This document shows positions 1-12,600 of a stretch of 64,000 bases of DNA, one piece after another. Position 1 is the first letter of the stretch, and each line of letters starts with the position of its first letter. The notes under the pieces are model-generated. The model had not been told where the DNA came from, did not search any database, and saw only the letters and a program-made list of their open reading frames with translations. This DNA comes from Styela clava (lineage: Eukaryota; Chordata; Ascidiacea; Stolidobranchia; Styelidae): contig NC_135254.1 in the NCBI RefSeq assembly GCF_964204865.1, positions 23,345,313-23,409,312 on the forward strand. Direction: 5' to 3'. The position numbers and the translations under genes were made by a program.

Positions 1-540
1 CTGACATCTGCGAGTTGTACTTTTTTCTCAGAAGTACCGTAATTTTCACTATTTTATCGTTTTATTTCTCACATTTGTTTCTCTCCGGAAATAACTAGAT
101 CATTTATGGAACGATAAAGGCGAACAGCGCGACATGGTTACCGCTGATTACGGATTAATCACTGTTTGGGGATTAGCAAGTATATGCTTGAAATAGGACG
201 TGGTAAACATTTACTAAACGACGTCTGGCAATGGAAGGCAAGCTACACGCAACACTGGAATTTATTCAGCTGACTTTCGCTGACATTTTTTGTTTTTACG
301 GCGTCGTGAATTTGTAGTTTTGGCGCCTAGTTTTAATTTCACCGTAGAGAAAATACGCTGGACAGTCTCGTTGCAAAACAGAACGTCGAATCCGCCACCA
401 GTCTGCGCTTGACTATCGCGTGACGTATGATATTTCGGACTCGGGTAAAATTATCAAAGACTCGGACCGAATCCGAGTATCAAGTTACGAGAGATTCGGC
501 CACGAATCCGAGCACGAGTCCGAATCTTGTCGCATCCCTA
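1..540. mobile_element. hAT-like element remnant and dispersed repeat
   Basis: There is no coding exon here. The stretch 420-540 is built from repeated variants of the word CGGACTCGGA / CGAATCCGAG and ends at GTCGCATCCCTA. Read on the other strand, that end is TAGGGATGCGAC, a hAT-like terminus. Bases about 220-345 match a second diverged copy at about 41810-41930: both contain a GCTACACG word, then GTCGTGAATT, TTTTGGCGC and TTTTAATTTCACCGTA in the same order. The left end of the element is not in the window and no target duplication was found, so the class is a guess. Confidence 0.35.
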
Positions 541-669
541 TTATTTATTAAGCATTAGTACATTTTATAATCTCATCAATTATTTTTGAGTTATGGTATA
601 CTCTTGGACATTGGTGACAATTTTTTCAGTCACTGTAATTTTAATCATTCATTTATTAACGCAATACAG

Positions 670-3600
670 AGGACATCGTTAGAGAATCGTCTTGAGGAGT
701 CACATCAACAATTAAATAATATTAAATCTACTTGGTCAACAAAAATTAATCAACTTGAACAACAGGTATGTCTACGTTAGTTTATTGCCGCGTTTAATAT
801 TCTTTACATTATAAGAATGGTTTATGGGGTGATTGTTTACTTTTTGCGAGCTGTAATTTGTATCATGAGTAAAGATGAATGATATATATCATTTTTGTCG
901 GTGGTGAGGTGGCAAAAGACTGTTAATAATATATTTATGCAAGATTGTTTATAGGACATTTGAGGGTAGTTAGGGTTAGAGTTGTACTGATGCTAGCAGA
1001 TGCCATAGCAATGCAGTAAACAAACCCTGGTATGGGCCTAATTTTCTTATTCTATTGTTATAGGTTTCACACTTAAATGCAAAAATAGCTGAAGACAGTG
1101 AGGAATTAAATTTAAAAGAAGATAAACTTCAACAGCTTGAATCTTCAAGTAGAAAGAAGGTAATTAAAATGGTTTTTGTTTGGTGTTCGAAACACATTCG
1201 TTTCCAATATATTTTCCACATATCATTTATGCACCTTGTTTTGCAACTAGCATTTTCTAAATGGTTTGTTATCAATTACACTTCAGTTGAGTCCAATATG
1301 ACTCTTCAACGTGAAGTGGATTTGTCAAGTAGTATATCGATTTGCAGAATATTTTTGGGTTAAATATTTTTAGAAGACAAATTGAAATCTTTTTAGATAA
1401 TATTTATATTAACAATATTTTAATCTTAAACACGATATAATATATTTTGAAAACATAATTTTTCATAAATTATCGATAGTTTATTTCAGAATTGCACTAC
1501 ACAAATTGGAATGCAAGCTGAAATTTTTTCTTATAGCCTAATATATTTTAGGTCGATGCCATGTTAAAAATATTTAACCATGTTGCAGTATTGAACTCTT
1601 CATAACACATAACAATGAACATCCAGTTTCCATCCAAGTAGTAGTCCACTCTTCCTAATTTTTTTTTTCAGTAACTACTGTAGTTTTATCCGCAGCCATA
1701 CTTGAATGAGCATGGGGATTCTACTTGCTACATTTTTTCGGTTTTTATTGACCACAACATGTTAGTTTTGCTACAACGCCAGCAAATTAATTCTTAAAAT
1801 TTTCAATACACATTCAGGATATATGTTAGTTTAGAGGGGGTTTTCAAAGTGTGACATGAGTTTCTTTACATGCTTGAAAAGTTCAACATAAAGCAATAAC
1901 TAACATACATTGAAGCAGGATTAAAACTCAATTGGCAGAGGTTCCACTCTTTGTCCTTTCTGACTAGCCCTGCTTATTTTTCCGCACTCTTCCAGTAATT
2001 AGTTTACCAATGTTTTGTAAACTTATTCTGTTACTCCATTAGCTTGGGTACCTTTTTCAAACTTGAAGTTTGTGTTATTTATCTCTGAACTAAATTATTT
2101 GAAAATCTACAACTAACTGGTCTAATTGTATCGTTTTCGTCATCAAAAAACTGAAATTGATTTAAGTCTACCTACTCGTCTAACCCACATATTTAAAGGT
2201 ATAATGATATCATATTAGATAAATCTTATTTCTCCTTAATTAAGTAGTCATTGGGTCATTTTTCATATTGAGAATTGAATTGAATGGAATTGAATTTCCA
2301 GATTGAAGAACTGAAATCAGCTTTGAATAATTTGCATGAAGAAAATGAGAAAAATATAAATCAAAGTGAAGAATATTTTCAACAAGTAACTCAACTTGAC
2401 GCTGACTTGATTGAACAGGTACGAATAATATAACTCATAATAAATTTACAATAGAGCTTATCAGTGGACAAGCTTGACTGTGGCAGTCAAGTGCCACAGA
2501 ATAAAAAAGTGTTCCGCTTTAATCAAAGTAAAAGAGTTAACTTTTGGTGAAATACCAGGTCTGCTAAGACTTGGAGGAGGGAATTTTAATATATTGAAAA
2601 GTCTTTAGCTTTCTAACGACTTCTCTCATTTATAAGTACCAAAAATGTGCAATTAATTGGTCCATTAGTTGCAAAAGTTACTTTTCCGCAACAACAATCC
2701 GCCCAACATCAGCAAAAAGTTGAACAACAATTTAGCAGAATGATTCATAGGTCCACTTTGTGTCCAATAACTCATGCGAGTTGAATTCATTTATAGATTT
2801 ATAATTTTATGTATCATATGGATATGCATTTATTATGTACCTATACTACCTGATCTTATTTTACTGAATTGTAGTCAAATTTACTTCGATAAATGTAAAA
2901 TTCGATTTCTAGAAGTGTTTTACTTAGCTATTATATTATCACAGTTCAACCTCTCAAATATATAAACATGCAACAAATAGTGATACTCGTAGACCTATGA
3001 TGTCTTTACACAATAGGAATCACTTTGTTATTTAAAATTTGTTATAACAAATTTGGCATGATTTTGTTGCATAATTGGTCAATTTATATGTTTGAAATCT
3101 AAAAGGAATGGACTACCAAATTTTTTGAATGTGGATGTCTATGAAACAAACTCTTTATTCCATAAAGTAAAATACTGCATGATGGACGTGCACCCAGTCA
3201 CATTTCAGAAAGTTGTGTACTTCTGCCAATCTTTGGAATTGAAGTTTGCTGAAAGCATAGTCCAAACGCCATTAGTGAAAACTGGAATAACTATTGATGA
3301 AATTTGCATTGCTAGATGGTATTTCTTCAATAACCATTTCAGTCTTGTCACATACAATGTTTACTTGTTAGTTGAGTGCTCACTCAACTTCTGACAGAGC
3401 GGGATTTATATAATCTCTGATTATATCCTTCTTTAATTATAGACCACAAAGTATGACCTTGAAAAAGCGAAGCTTGAGCACAACAATGAAAAACTTAATA
3501 ATAAATATAAAATATCAGAGACGAAATTACGGGAACAGATTGATAAATTGCACAAATGTCATACGGACTCAGAGAGAAATGTGAAACGATTAGAGGTAAA

Positions 3601-6600
3601 CATATTTCACTCTTATTTTGCGATGCAGTGCTGGTGAAGTACAACATGTTTGAGATCGAAATAAATTTTTGTATTTAATCAAATCGGTATGTCATCCTAG
3701 CCTAACCATTCCCCAACCTTTCCAGTGCCATAGATTATATTGGTATGTGGACCCTTTATATTAGGAACAGTTAATATTGTTATGTACAGTTGTTTTCTGA
3801 TAGAAACCATGCTTTTTATCAAAACCACAAAGAAATTTATTTTAGAAGTGTTATTTCTCGTTGAACTTTATTCATCCTTTATTGGAAATTTTTTTTTTTT
3901 TCATTCAAATCGGAGATCTTGTGTCACCCCTTGGGGCGAAGGCTTGTCGATCCCCCATAGGTTCATTCTGTGAAACCATAGATTTCCAGCTGGGGTCCAC
4001 TACCACTACACTCAACTATTACAAAAGTAGATAAAATTTTAATAGTCTATCATCGTATTTTAGAACCATGTTTCTAGGACAGTACCTTATATTATTCCTA
4101 CATATTAAATTTTACTAACTCATTACCAATTTGCAATTATTCATGTATCAATATGATATGTTATAATATACAGAAAAATTGTATCAGCTAATTTGCTCAT
4201 AATACATTAGTCTATGTAAATATTCCAAGATTTCCCTTTTATGATCAATAGAAAAGAAAAACTGATCCTATTTCAGGATGAGCTAGCAAAACAACAAGAA
4301 AATGGAAATATATCAGTACAGTCATATTCAAATCAAATCAAAGAATTAGAAAATGAAATACAAACGAAACTGGTAAGTTAGTTAGTCAGTAGGGGGGGGT
4401 ATTTGAGTAGATTTTGACATTTGAAGACATGTGAAATCTGAGTGGAATCGATTCTCCCTGATATTATGGTTCCATTGTAACACTCCGACTTTGTACTTTC
4501 TTGCATAAAAGTTTAAATCTTATTCAACGTATTCAAGTCGCCCAAAAATACAATTTTTTTTTGGAAGTTGGTATACTCAATTTACCCCATTTTTCGAGGA
4601 TAATTGAGTATACTGACATCCACCAGTTAAATCAAAGCCAAGATAGCCCTAGAACCAAATCAAATGCATGCATGAGAAACTTGGGTACATATAGTTTATT
4701 TTTAAAAAAAACTGTTTAAAAAACCTTGAAACGAAATTATCTGGCACCACTTTAAAACTTCGCATGATTAATCACACCTATGGTTGCCATAAAGTCATTA
4801 CCACAAATGAGCATTCAGTTCAAATACCAGTTCACCTCTACGACTAGGAATGGGTGGCTGGACTTTGCCAACAACTTCCTTCTTTGAGATACTTTCCATA
4901 TCCCTATTTTGGGGAAAAGCAAACACACATCCTTTGGGCTCTTTCGTGGGCTGGTATCGTACGAAGTTCATTCTATACACATCAGTGAGGACAATTTCTT
5001 CAACTTGACCGAGGAATTTCCTTTCACCATATTGGACGATCAGCCAATCGAGGGTGTTAACTTCTCCATAGTTGACAGTCACTCCTTTTAGTTTATGCTT
5101 TTCTTTTGTAGTAAAATCACTAAGTGAGCAACAAGGCTCATCCTCATCTTCTGCCTCATCGTCAACAACTAATGCAGAATCTAATTCTGACTCGGAACTG
5201 CTTTCGTGAACTATCATGATCTTTCTTTTTGCTGTTTTTTTCTTTTTTCTGCCAATCATCTCATTTTTAAGCCTATCCATACTTTCGACTGATGTGAGAA
5301 TTTCTCTTGTTTTTGCCTGCACTCTTTTCCGGGAACGACTGCTGTTTTTCTTAGCGCTACATGTTTCTGGAGAGGACATTGGGGTGATTACATCAACTAT
5401 AGCCTTTTGAAAATGCTCTAAGCTCACTGGACCTAATGATGAGTTGGAATCTGGGTTTGGCCTGTCAACTGCTCTCTTTTTTACTATTTCCTCATTCACA
5501 GGAAACAAACCGCTTCCTCGAAATCCTCCAATTGCCCACTGTGGATTTATTTTTTCAACTAGTTTTGTTAAAAGGCTAGGAAACACAGGTTTGGATACAT
5601 TCTGGAGCCTTGTTTCTCTGAACCATGTTTTGAGAATTTCCCTCCAATTGCTTCTCATCGGTCCAAAAACGCCTACATCAAGGGGTTGCAAAGCATGAGA
5701 AGTATTTGGAGGAATGCAGAGAAGAATGATGCCATTAGATTTGCATATTTCAGCACAATTATATGTGATATGGCTTCCATGCCCATCCATAATAAGCAAG
5801 CACGGTTTTTCAAGAGCTTCAATGTGTTTTGAAAAACTCGTAAGCCATGACTCAAAAACATTGCTTTGCATCCATCCACTTGGGGTGACACCATAAATGG
5901 CATTTTTTGGACCGCCTGTAGTCCATGTGTCATATAAGTTGATACCTTTGAAGACGACAAATGGAGGAAGAAATTTTCCTGCAGCAGAGCAACAAAACAA
6001 AACAGTGTAGGATGTTTTTCCGCATGATGCCGACTTCAGATATGTATTTTTTGATGCTTTCTTGGCATACACCTTCGCAGATCTCGGATCAGTGTTCAGT
6101 CCAGTCTCATCTAAGTTGAAAATTCTATGAGGCTGTTGCAACAGCCCATTATTCTCTAATATTGACCTATACATTTCAAAAAACGTAGATATAACGCTGT
6201 GAGATAATCCCTCAGCTCGAGCTTTGGTCAACAACTCTGGCTTTTTTCTTGAAATCTCGGGATGACGCTTCTCAAAAGATCGCATCCAATCTTTTCCTGG
6301 TTTGTTATCAACAAACCTAGAAATTTCTCCTTTGTAATCCAAGTAAGATTTGACCAACATTTGCAAATCATTTCTATCAATAGGAAAGCCACTTTCAGAA
6401 ACCAATACTATGATTTGCACAAGAAGCATTTCTTCATCATCACTGAGTGCTTTTGGTTGCCCGATCTTCCTCATTATGTAAAGATGGTTTCTTCTTATGG
6501 TTTCATATGGCATTTTGGTAGACTTAGACACCGCATAAATAGATTCGCCTTGTTTCACTCGACGGATGGCAAGTTCCAACTCCGCTTTTGTATATTTCAG

Positions 6601-9600
6601 AGGGCGTTTCTTCACATACGTATGTCCTTGGCATCTTCTCAATTTTTTTTTTACAAATTGAACACGTTCATATTATTAAGATATAGTAGTCTATACTGAA
6701 AAATTCACAGGCTTCACGTTCATATTATTAAGATATAGTAGTCTATACTGAAAAATTCACAGGCTTCACGTTCATATTATTAAGATAAAGTAGTCTATAC
6801 TGAAAAATTCACAGGCTTCACGTTCATATTATTAAGATATAGTAGTCTATACTGAAAAATTCACAGGCTTCACGTTCATATTATTAAGATATAGTAGTCT
6901 ATACTGAAAAATTCACAGGCTTCACGTTCATATTATTAAGATATAGTAGTCTATACTGAAAAATTCACAGGCTTCACGTTCATATTATTAAGATATAGTA
7001 GTCTATACTGAAAAATTCACAGGCTTCACGTTCATATTATTAAGATATAGTAGTCTATACTGAAAAATTCACAGGCTTCACGTTCATATTATTAAGATAT
7101 AGTAGTCTATACTGAAAAATTCACAGGCTTCACGTTCATATTATTAAGATATAGTAGTCTATACTGAAAAATTCACAGGCTTCACGTTCATATTATTAAG
7201 ATATAGTAGTCTATACTGAAAAATCCACAGGCTTCACGTTCATATTATTAAGATATAGTAGTCTATACTGAAAAATTCACAGGCTTCAGGCTAAAAAAAA
7301 AGTGTTAGGGCTCAGAATAATTACACAGGACCTTATAATCTTGTGTTATAGCAGCAGGAAAGACCATTTATACACATACTCAATTTACACCACAGTAATT
7401 TTCCACTAGACTCAATTTACCTCCATTTTTTCAACCCTCAATAAAATAAAAATAAAATGAGTTATACTAAAATTATCTACTGGGATAAAAAGAGTCTCTA
7501 CTAAAGTACTAAAATGCATCACAAAAAGTTTTGAATATACAAACAGAGAAGTGTCACATGAAAGTTTTCAAAACAATTTTTTTGACGAACAGAAAAAATT
7601 TCACATACAAATATCTGAAACAAATTTATGATTGATAGGAATGCGAGCTATATGCAATGAAATGGAAGCATAGGATATGAACTATTGTTGCTACAAAGTA
7701 CAAACCATTCACTCAACAAACAAAAAAGTTATCGAGCTTTATATACATTGTACTCAATTAACCCCATATGCTCAAGATACCCCACCCCCCCTAGTTCATA
7801 TCTCAGTGACTTGATTCATTTCCATAAATTTGTGTGCGCTTCTGCGAAATTTAATAATTGGAAAATTAAAGCATGTTTCATACTTGTTTCAATGATCCAG
7901 TTCATCAGTACTGTTTCTGTTTTAAGTTGAGGTCCTGAGACCTAGCTTTGAGCAAACTTATATAAAGAAGTTCTATTCCTCTGCCTTGAGCAAACAATGC
8001 TTACATGATGTTGTAATTGAATGATTTCCGCAGGTAGAAATTTCAAACAGAGATCGAATCAGTGAAGAGATGGCTCGTGCTCTTGAGGATACTAGACTAT
8101 CACGAGATGAAACAAGAGAAAAATTCAATAAACTGGAAACAAGTTATAAAGAAATTGAAACAAAGTTATGCGAAACCGAAGAAAAACTTAACACGATAAG
8201 TAGAGGTGAATGATTCATACTGTTTATGATTAACCAAGTTGTGTGCAACTGATTTCTCATAATTACTTTGCTATATGTTATTGCTTTTAAGTTTTCCTTC
8301 CTGATTTTTCCTTAGTGATTTTAGCACTGTAGATATTTCTTGTTGTTGTTGTGTATTCAGTGCCTTAAAAGGGATAATAGAGTAATTTGGAAACAAAATA
8401 AAACCATTGAACAATAATAAAACACAGTGCTTCGAATCTTAACGATTTAGGAACAATTTGTTCTTACCAACATTTAAAAAAAATCTTCGAACTGTTATAC
8501 CTACAACGTCTTTCAAATAATTCATACATGCTTTTTTATATTCAATCGGATGTTTTGGGAAACTTGATGTACTTCTTTGTTTACTTCTGTAAAATTATAA
8601 TATCAGCAACCCGCTTTCAGACTTTCAAGCACTTTTAGTACTTGGTTTCATTCATAAGTTGAGTCATGGTGCTAAAATTTCGGTGTGAATTAGTCCAAAT
8701 CGACCATCATTCTGTCTTTCTGGAGAATTTTTAGCTCTTCTTCGATGCACGAATAATGCTTTGAAAAAGCTGAGATACTCTGTGTTAAAATCTATTGTTG
8801 ATATGATTAAGGACACTGGACAGCTATTTGAAAAATTTCGAGATAAAAATTTAGATGTCAATTCAGTAGAACACATTCAGGTTGAAATCTCATTATAAAT
8901 TCAGCATTTCTCAATCTTGTGCATTTATATACAGAGTCTTCTGATTTCAAGGACAAATTCTCTTCGACGCAAACAGAATCTGAAGCAACATTACGAAAAT
9001 TAGAAGAATCAATAACGGAAATCAATTTATTGAAACAGGAATTAGCGACAAAGAACGAAGAATTGTTAAATTATGAAAGTTTAAATGGAGAAAATAATTC
9101 TAACATAAAGCAATTAACTGAAAAAGTAAGATTTTTTCTTGAGAACCCTTCCAGGTATTATTAATACAAGTGATATTGCTTGGTTGAAAAAGACATCTTG
9201 TTTCTACAGATGGAAAATAAGACTTGCACATATCATATACGAAAGTATAAAAATCCTAACATTATATTTTACTGTTTATTCAAACTGTTATCATTGCTGT
9301 TGTCAGTTGTCACAAATTTATCGTTCGAACTTTGATACAGCAGATGTATTAATTTGCAACAAGGTTACGTTCCTTCTATGTTCATTACATAATTTCTATA
9401 CAAAAGGTTTTTTTTTTGCGTATGGTAATCGTATCGTATCGCTGACACTATAGGTATTAAGCCAACCGCAGAGACAAAATATAAAGTGGACAAAATGTAC
9501 AGTGGATCCTTCATTAACAAAAGACCTCGAATATGAAATTCCCAACTTACGAATTGTCTTTTTGTAAAATATTGCTCCGAATAATGAAAGATTATTAAGA

Positions 9601-12600
9601 TTCCAGAACGAATTAATTTTGTAAGTTTTCACTGTGCTCCCATGACTTCCAGCACTTGGTTCAATCAATGTAACTTTCAATAAATTTTAGGTTAATCATA
9701 TGACGACTTCATTGCAACTCAGAGAAGAAGAGTTAATGGATTGTAAACAACAAATTGCAGGTTTAAGGGTGAGTTTCGTGAAAGACTTTTTTCATTATAT
9801 CATATTTCTCCACCTAGTCTGTTGAAAACACACAAAATAATATATAAAATAAATGCAAAAATGGAGTTTTTTGAAATTTGAAGGTATAGAAAGATATACA
9901 TTGCCTTTGTTTATTATCATTTGTCAAGCACCATTGCGTGCTCTATTTCTATCGATTTAGCACAAATATAATAATCACAGCTGAGATATGCCAGATTCAC
10001 AGTGTGAGAACGTCAACTTATAAAAACTAACGGAGAAGGCATGTTGTTGTCCCCCTCTTCTCGTATTTCTGGTCCAAAGCTAATAATAAGCAAACCATGA
10101 AAAAAAATAAGCCGGGCTGGCTAAAATGCTAACTTCGAAAAATCAGGCCAAAAAATTGGGAGCAGAAATTGGCTTATTAGACAGAAAATCCGGTATCAGT
10201 TTAAAAGGAATTTGGTTTATTTTGAGATTCTGTTGTGTAATAACTTTTTATGATTGGAGTTCACGACATCTAACTTTATAGGAATCATGAGGCATCAATT
10301 CGAATTACAGTGCTTCAAGTTATCTCTTTTTATAAATAAAAACATGACAATTTCAGAACAATCATGCTGAAGAAACTGAAGAAGTTTCAACATTGAGATC
10401 AGAACGGAATAAGTTTGAAGAAAAGGTCGCAGAAAAAGAACGGTTTATTAAGCTGCAACAGCAAAGATTGAATGATTTGAAAAAAGCATTAAATAAGGAA
10501 TTAGTAAGCTTGCATGCATTCATATATTAGAATTCTTATTGCACTGATAATAAACTTGAATAAAGTTTTTTTATATCAAGTTTAATTGCTGATTATTACC
10601 TGTTACATTACCTACCCAATTTATAACATAACTTTGTGAGATTGTGGCATGGGATTTGAAACTGGGATGTTTAACCTGTAGTGCCGAAATGGTTACATCT
10701 AATGCTTTAACCACTAGACTCTTGTGTCCAGCAGTTGTTTTGCTTCTGGTCCCACTATATTTTGTAGAACTTACACAGCGTATATTAGTATTATAAAACA
10801 GCTTACTATTAGGTACTCCCATAGTATGTGTACCAGGTTAGGGTTGGGCTATAATTTTATTCTGATTTTCCTTATTTAAGTTATATTACGAGTTTGGGGA
10901 CTGTTTGTGTTAGCCAAGTGAATATACCCCCTGCCCATAGGTTTCAGTTCCTTTACACTTGATGTAAAGTAGGCGAACAAAATTACTTACCTCCATATTG
11001 GTAGACAAACTTTTGGAACACCTACTCTACTATTATATCAACATCATTGAACACGCAATGCCCTGTGGCGGCTGTGAGGCACCACAATCAGCATGGTTTA
11101 TCAATAGAAAAGTTATAAATTTTATGCGTAATTTACAGAATAAAAGGTCGGCTAGTGCAACAAATGGTACGTCCACTTCTTCTGCAGTTATAAAGAAGGA
11201 ATCTCAAGTTAATGGTATTGGCGAACCTACTCCTTTTGTTAACGGAGAAGACACTGTGCCAGATTTAACTGCTTTAGGTACAAATATTGTAATATAAACT
11301 TTATTATCTTGATTTTTGAGCATCTCTACTCTCTATACCAGGGGTCGCAACCCCAAATTGGGTCAAAGTGATAAGTAGGTAGGGTCACAAACAGGTCATG
11401 GGGTCGCTGAGGTATGGTAGAGGATGGATGTACAAATTATCTAAGATTTGACAAACCATGTTAAATTTAGCAGTTTGTACCATGGCTTACTGTAAAACAG
11501 GCCCATAAGCATCGCTCTATGCTTAAGCTATAGAAAATGTACGTGCTCATTGTGACATCACTGTTTGGTTTTAGCCTAATTTACTTAATACCACCACATG
11601 ACCAAACTCAAAAGTCCAGTGAAAGAGCAAAGTTTCATGGGGTCTCACTGGACGCTTGAAAATTCTCCTTGGGGTCGTCCTGAAAAAAGTTTTGGAACCC
11701 CTGCTCTATACGAATATGCCACGAATCATTACTCACTCATTATGTTGCCTTTACACTCACACAAATAATGAAGCTAAATAGATGAAAATGTTTTACTTTG
11801 GTGTTAGTGTTATCATAACTAGAGTGGTTTGAATGTGCTGAGAGCGATTTAACAAACCCCCAAGCAAAAATTAATCTGTCCTAAAAATATTGTGTCCCGT
11901 TTGTTCTCTTTTTAGTTCACCTGCCTCACAGTGCTACGCTTGTCCCACTGTTCTGAAACTTAGGGTATATATTTTGTGGTGTAAATGATTAAAGTAAGCA
12001 TATGAAGTGAAATTCTATTATTTGCACACACCCAAGATTACTAAAGGAGGAAGCAATCCTAATGCATAATTTTCTGGGAAATTTTTGAAGTACAAACCTA
12101 CACAGTGAATGAATGAGACTGGGAAAACTCAGCAGGAAAGCAGGAAGGAATAATTTTTGTATTATATTCAAAATCAGCTTAAATAAACAATAGTTTGCCT
12201 GGTCTATCCAGTTTTATCATCAATCACATTTCCAAAAACATTTGACCAATCACTTGTAAAACTTGTATCAGGGGTGTAGCCTGAAATTTTCCAAGGGGGG
12301 GGGGAGGGGGGTTCTGAGATTTATAATTGCCAAGTTAGACTGAAACAACTAATTATTATTATCAATTTTAATACTGTAATAATCATCAATAATGAGTTGT
12401 TCAGTAATATCAACTTTATTACAAACAACTTGTTATTAGTACCATAAATAGTCTTACATTTTCACATGTTGTTTCAGGTACAACAGCAATTGATGATCCA
12501 AGTTTAAGTCTTGAGCAACGAGAAATAACCGTGAAATATTTAAAACATGTTATTTTGACATTTTTATCATGTAGTCAATCCGAGGTATGTGAATTTATAG

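Larger units (their letters stand above)
4392..7791 (-). mobile_element. Tigger/pogo-type DNA transposon, nearly full length
   Basis: The 3400-bp element sits in a GOLGA1 intron in antisense orientation. It is bounded by TA dinucleotides (4390-4391 and 7792-7793), the target duplication of the Tc1/mariner-pogo superfamily. The left end begins GGGGGGGGTATTTGAG. The right end, reverse-complemented, begins GGGGGGGTGGGGTATCTTGAG, an imperfect terminal inverted repeat. Subterminal copies of a word like TACTCAATTTACCCCAT occur near 4571, 7379, 7411 and 7750, with a reverse copy near 4602; these are candidate transposase binding sites. Inside are the transposase ORF and a 12-copy tandem array. Confidence 0.75.

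Noticed and set aside
3092..3394. 100-codon open frame on the plus strand in a GOLGA1 intron
   Set aside because: It is not coiled-coil, is out of context with the flanking exons and has no known motif; chance in AT-rich intron sequence.
5444..5960. Several open frames on both strands within the Tigger element
   Set aside because: They are shadows of the transposase frame on the minus strand.
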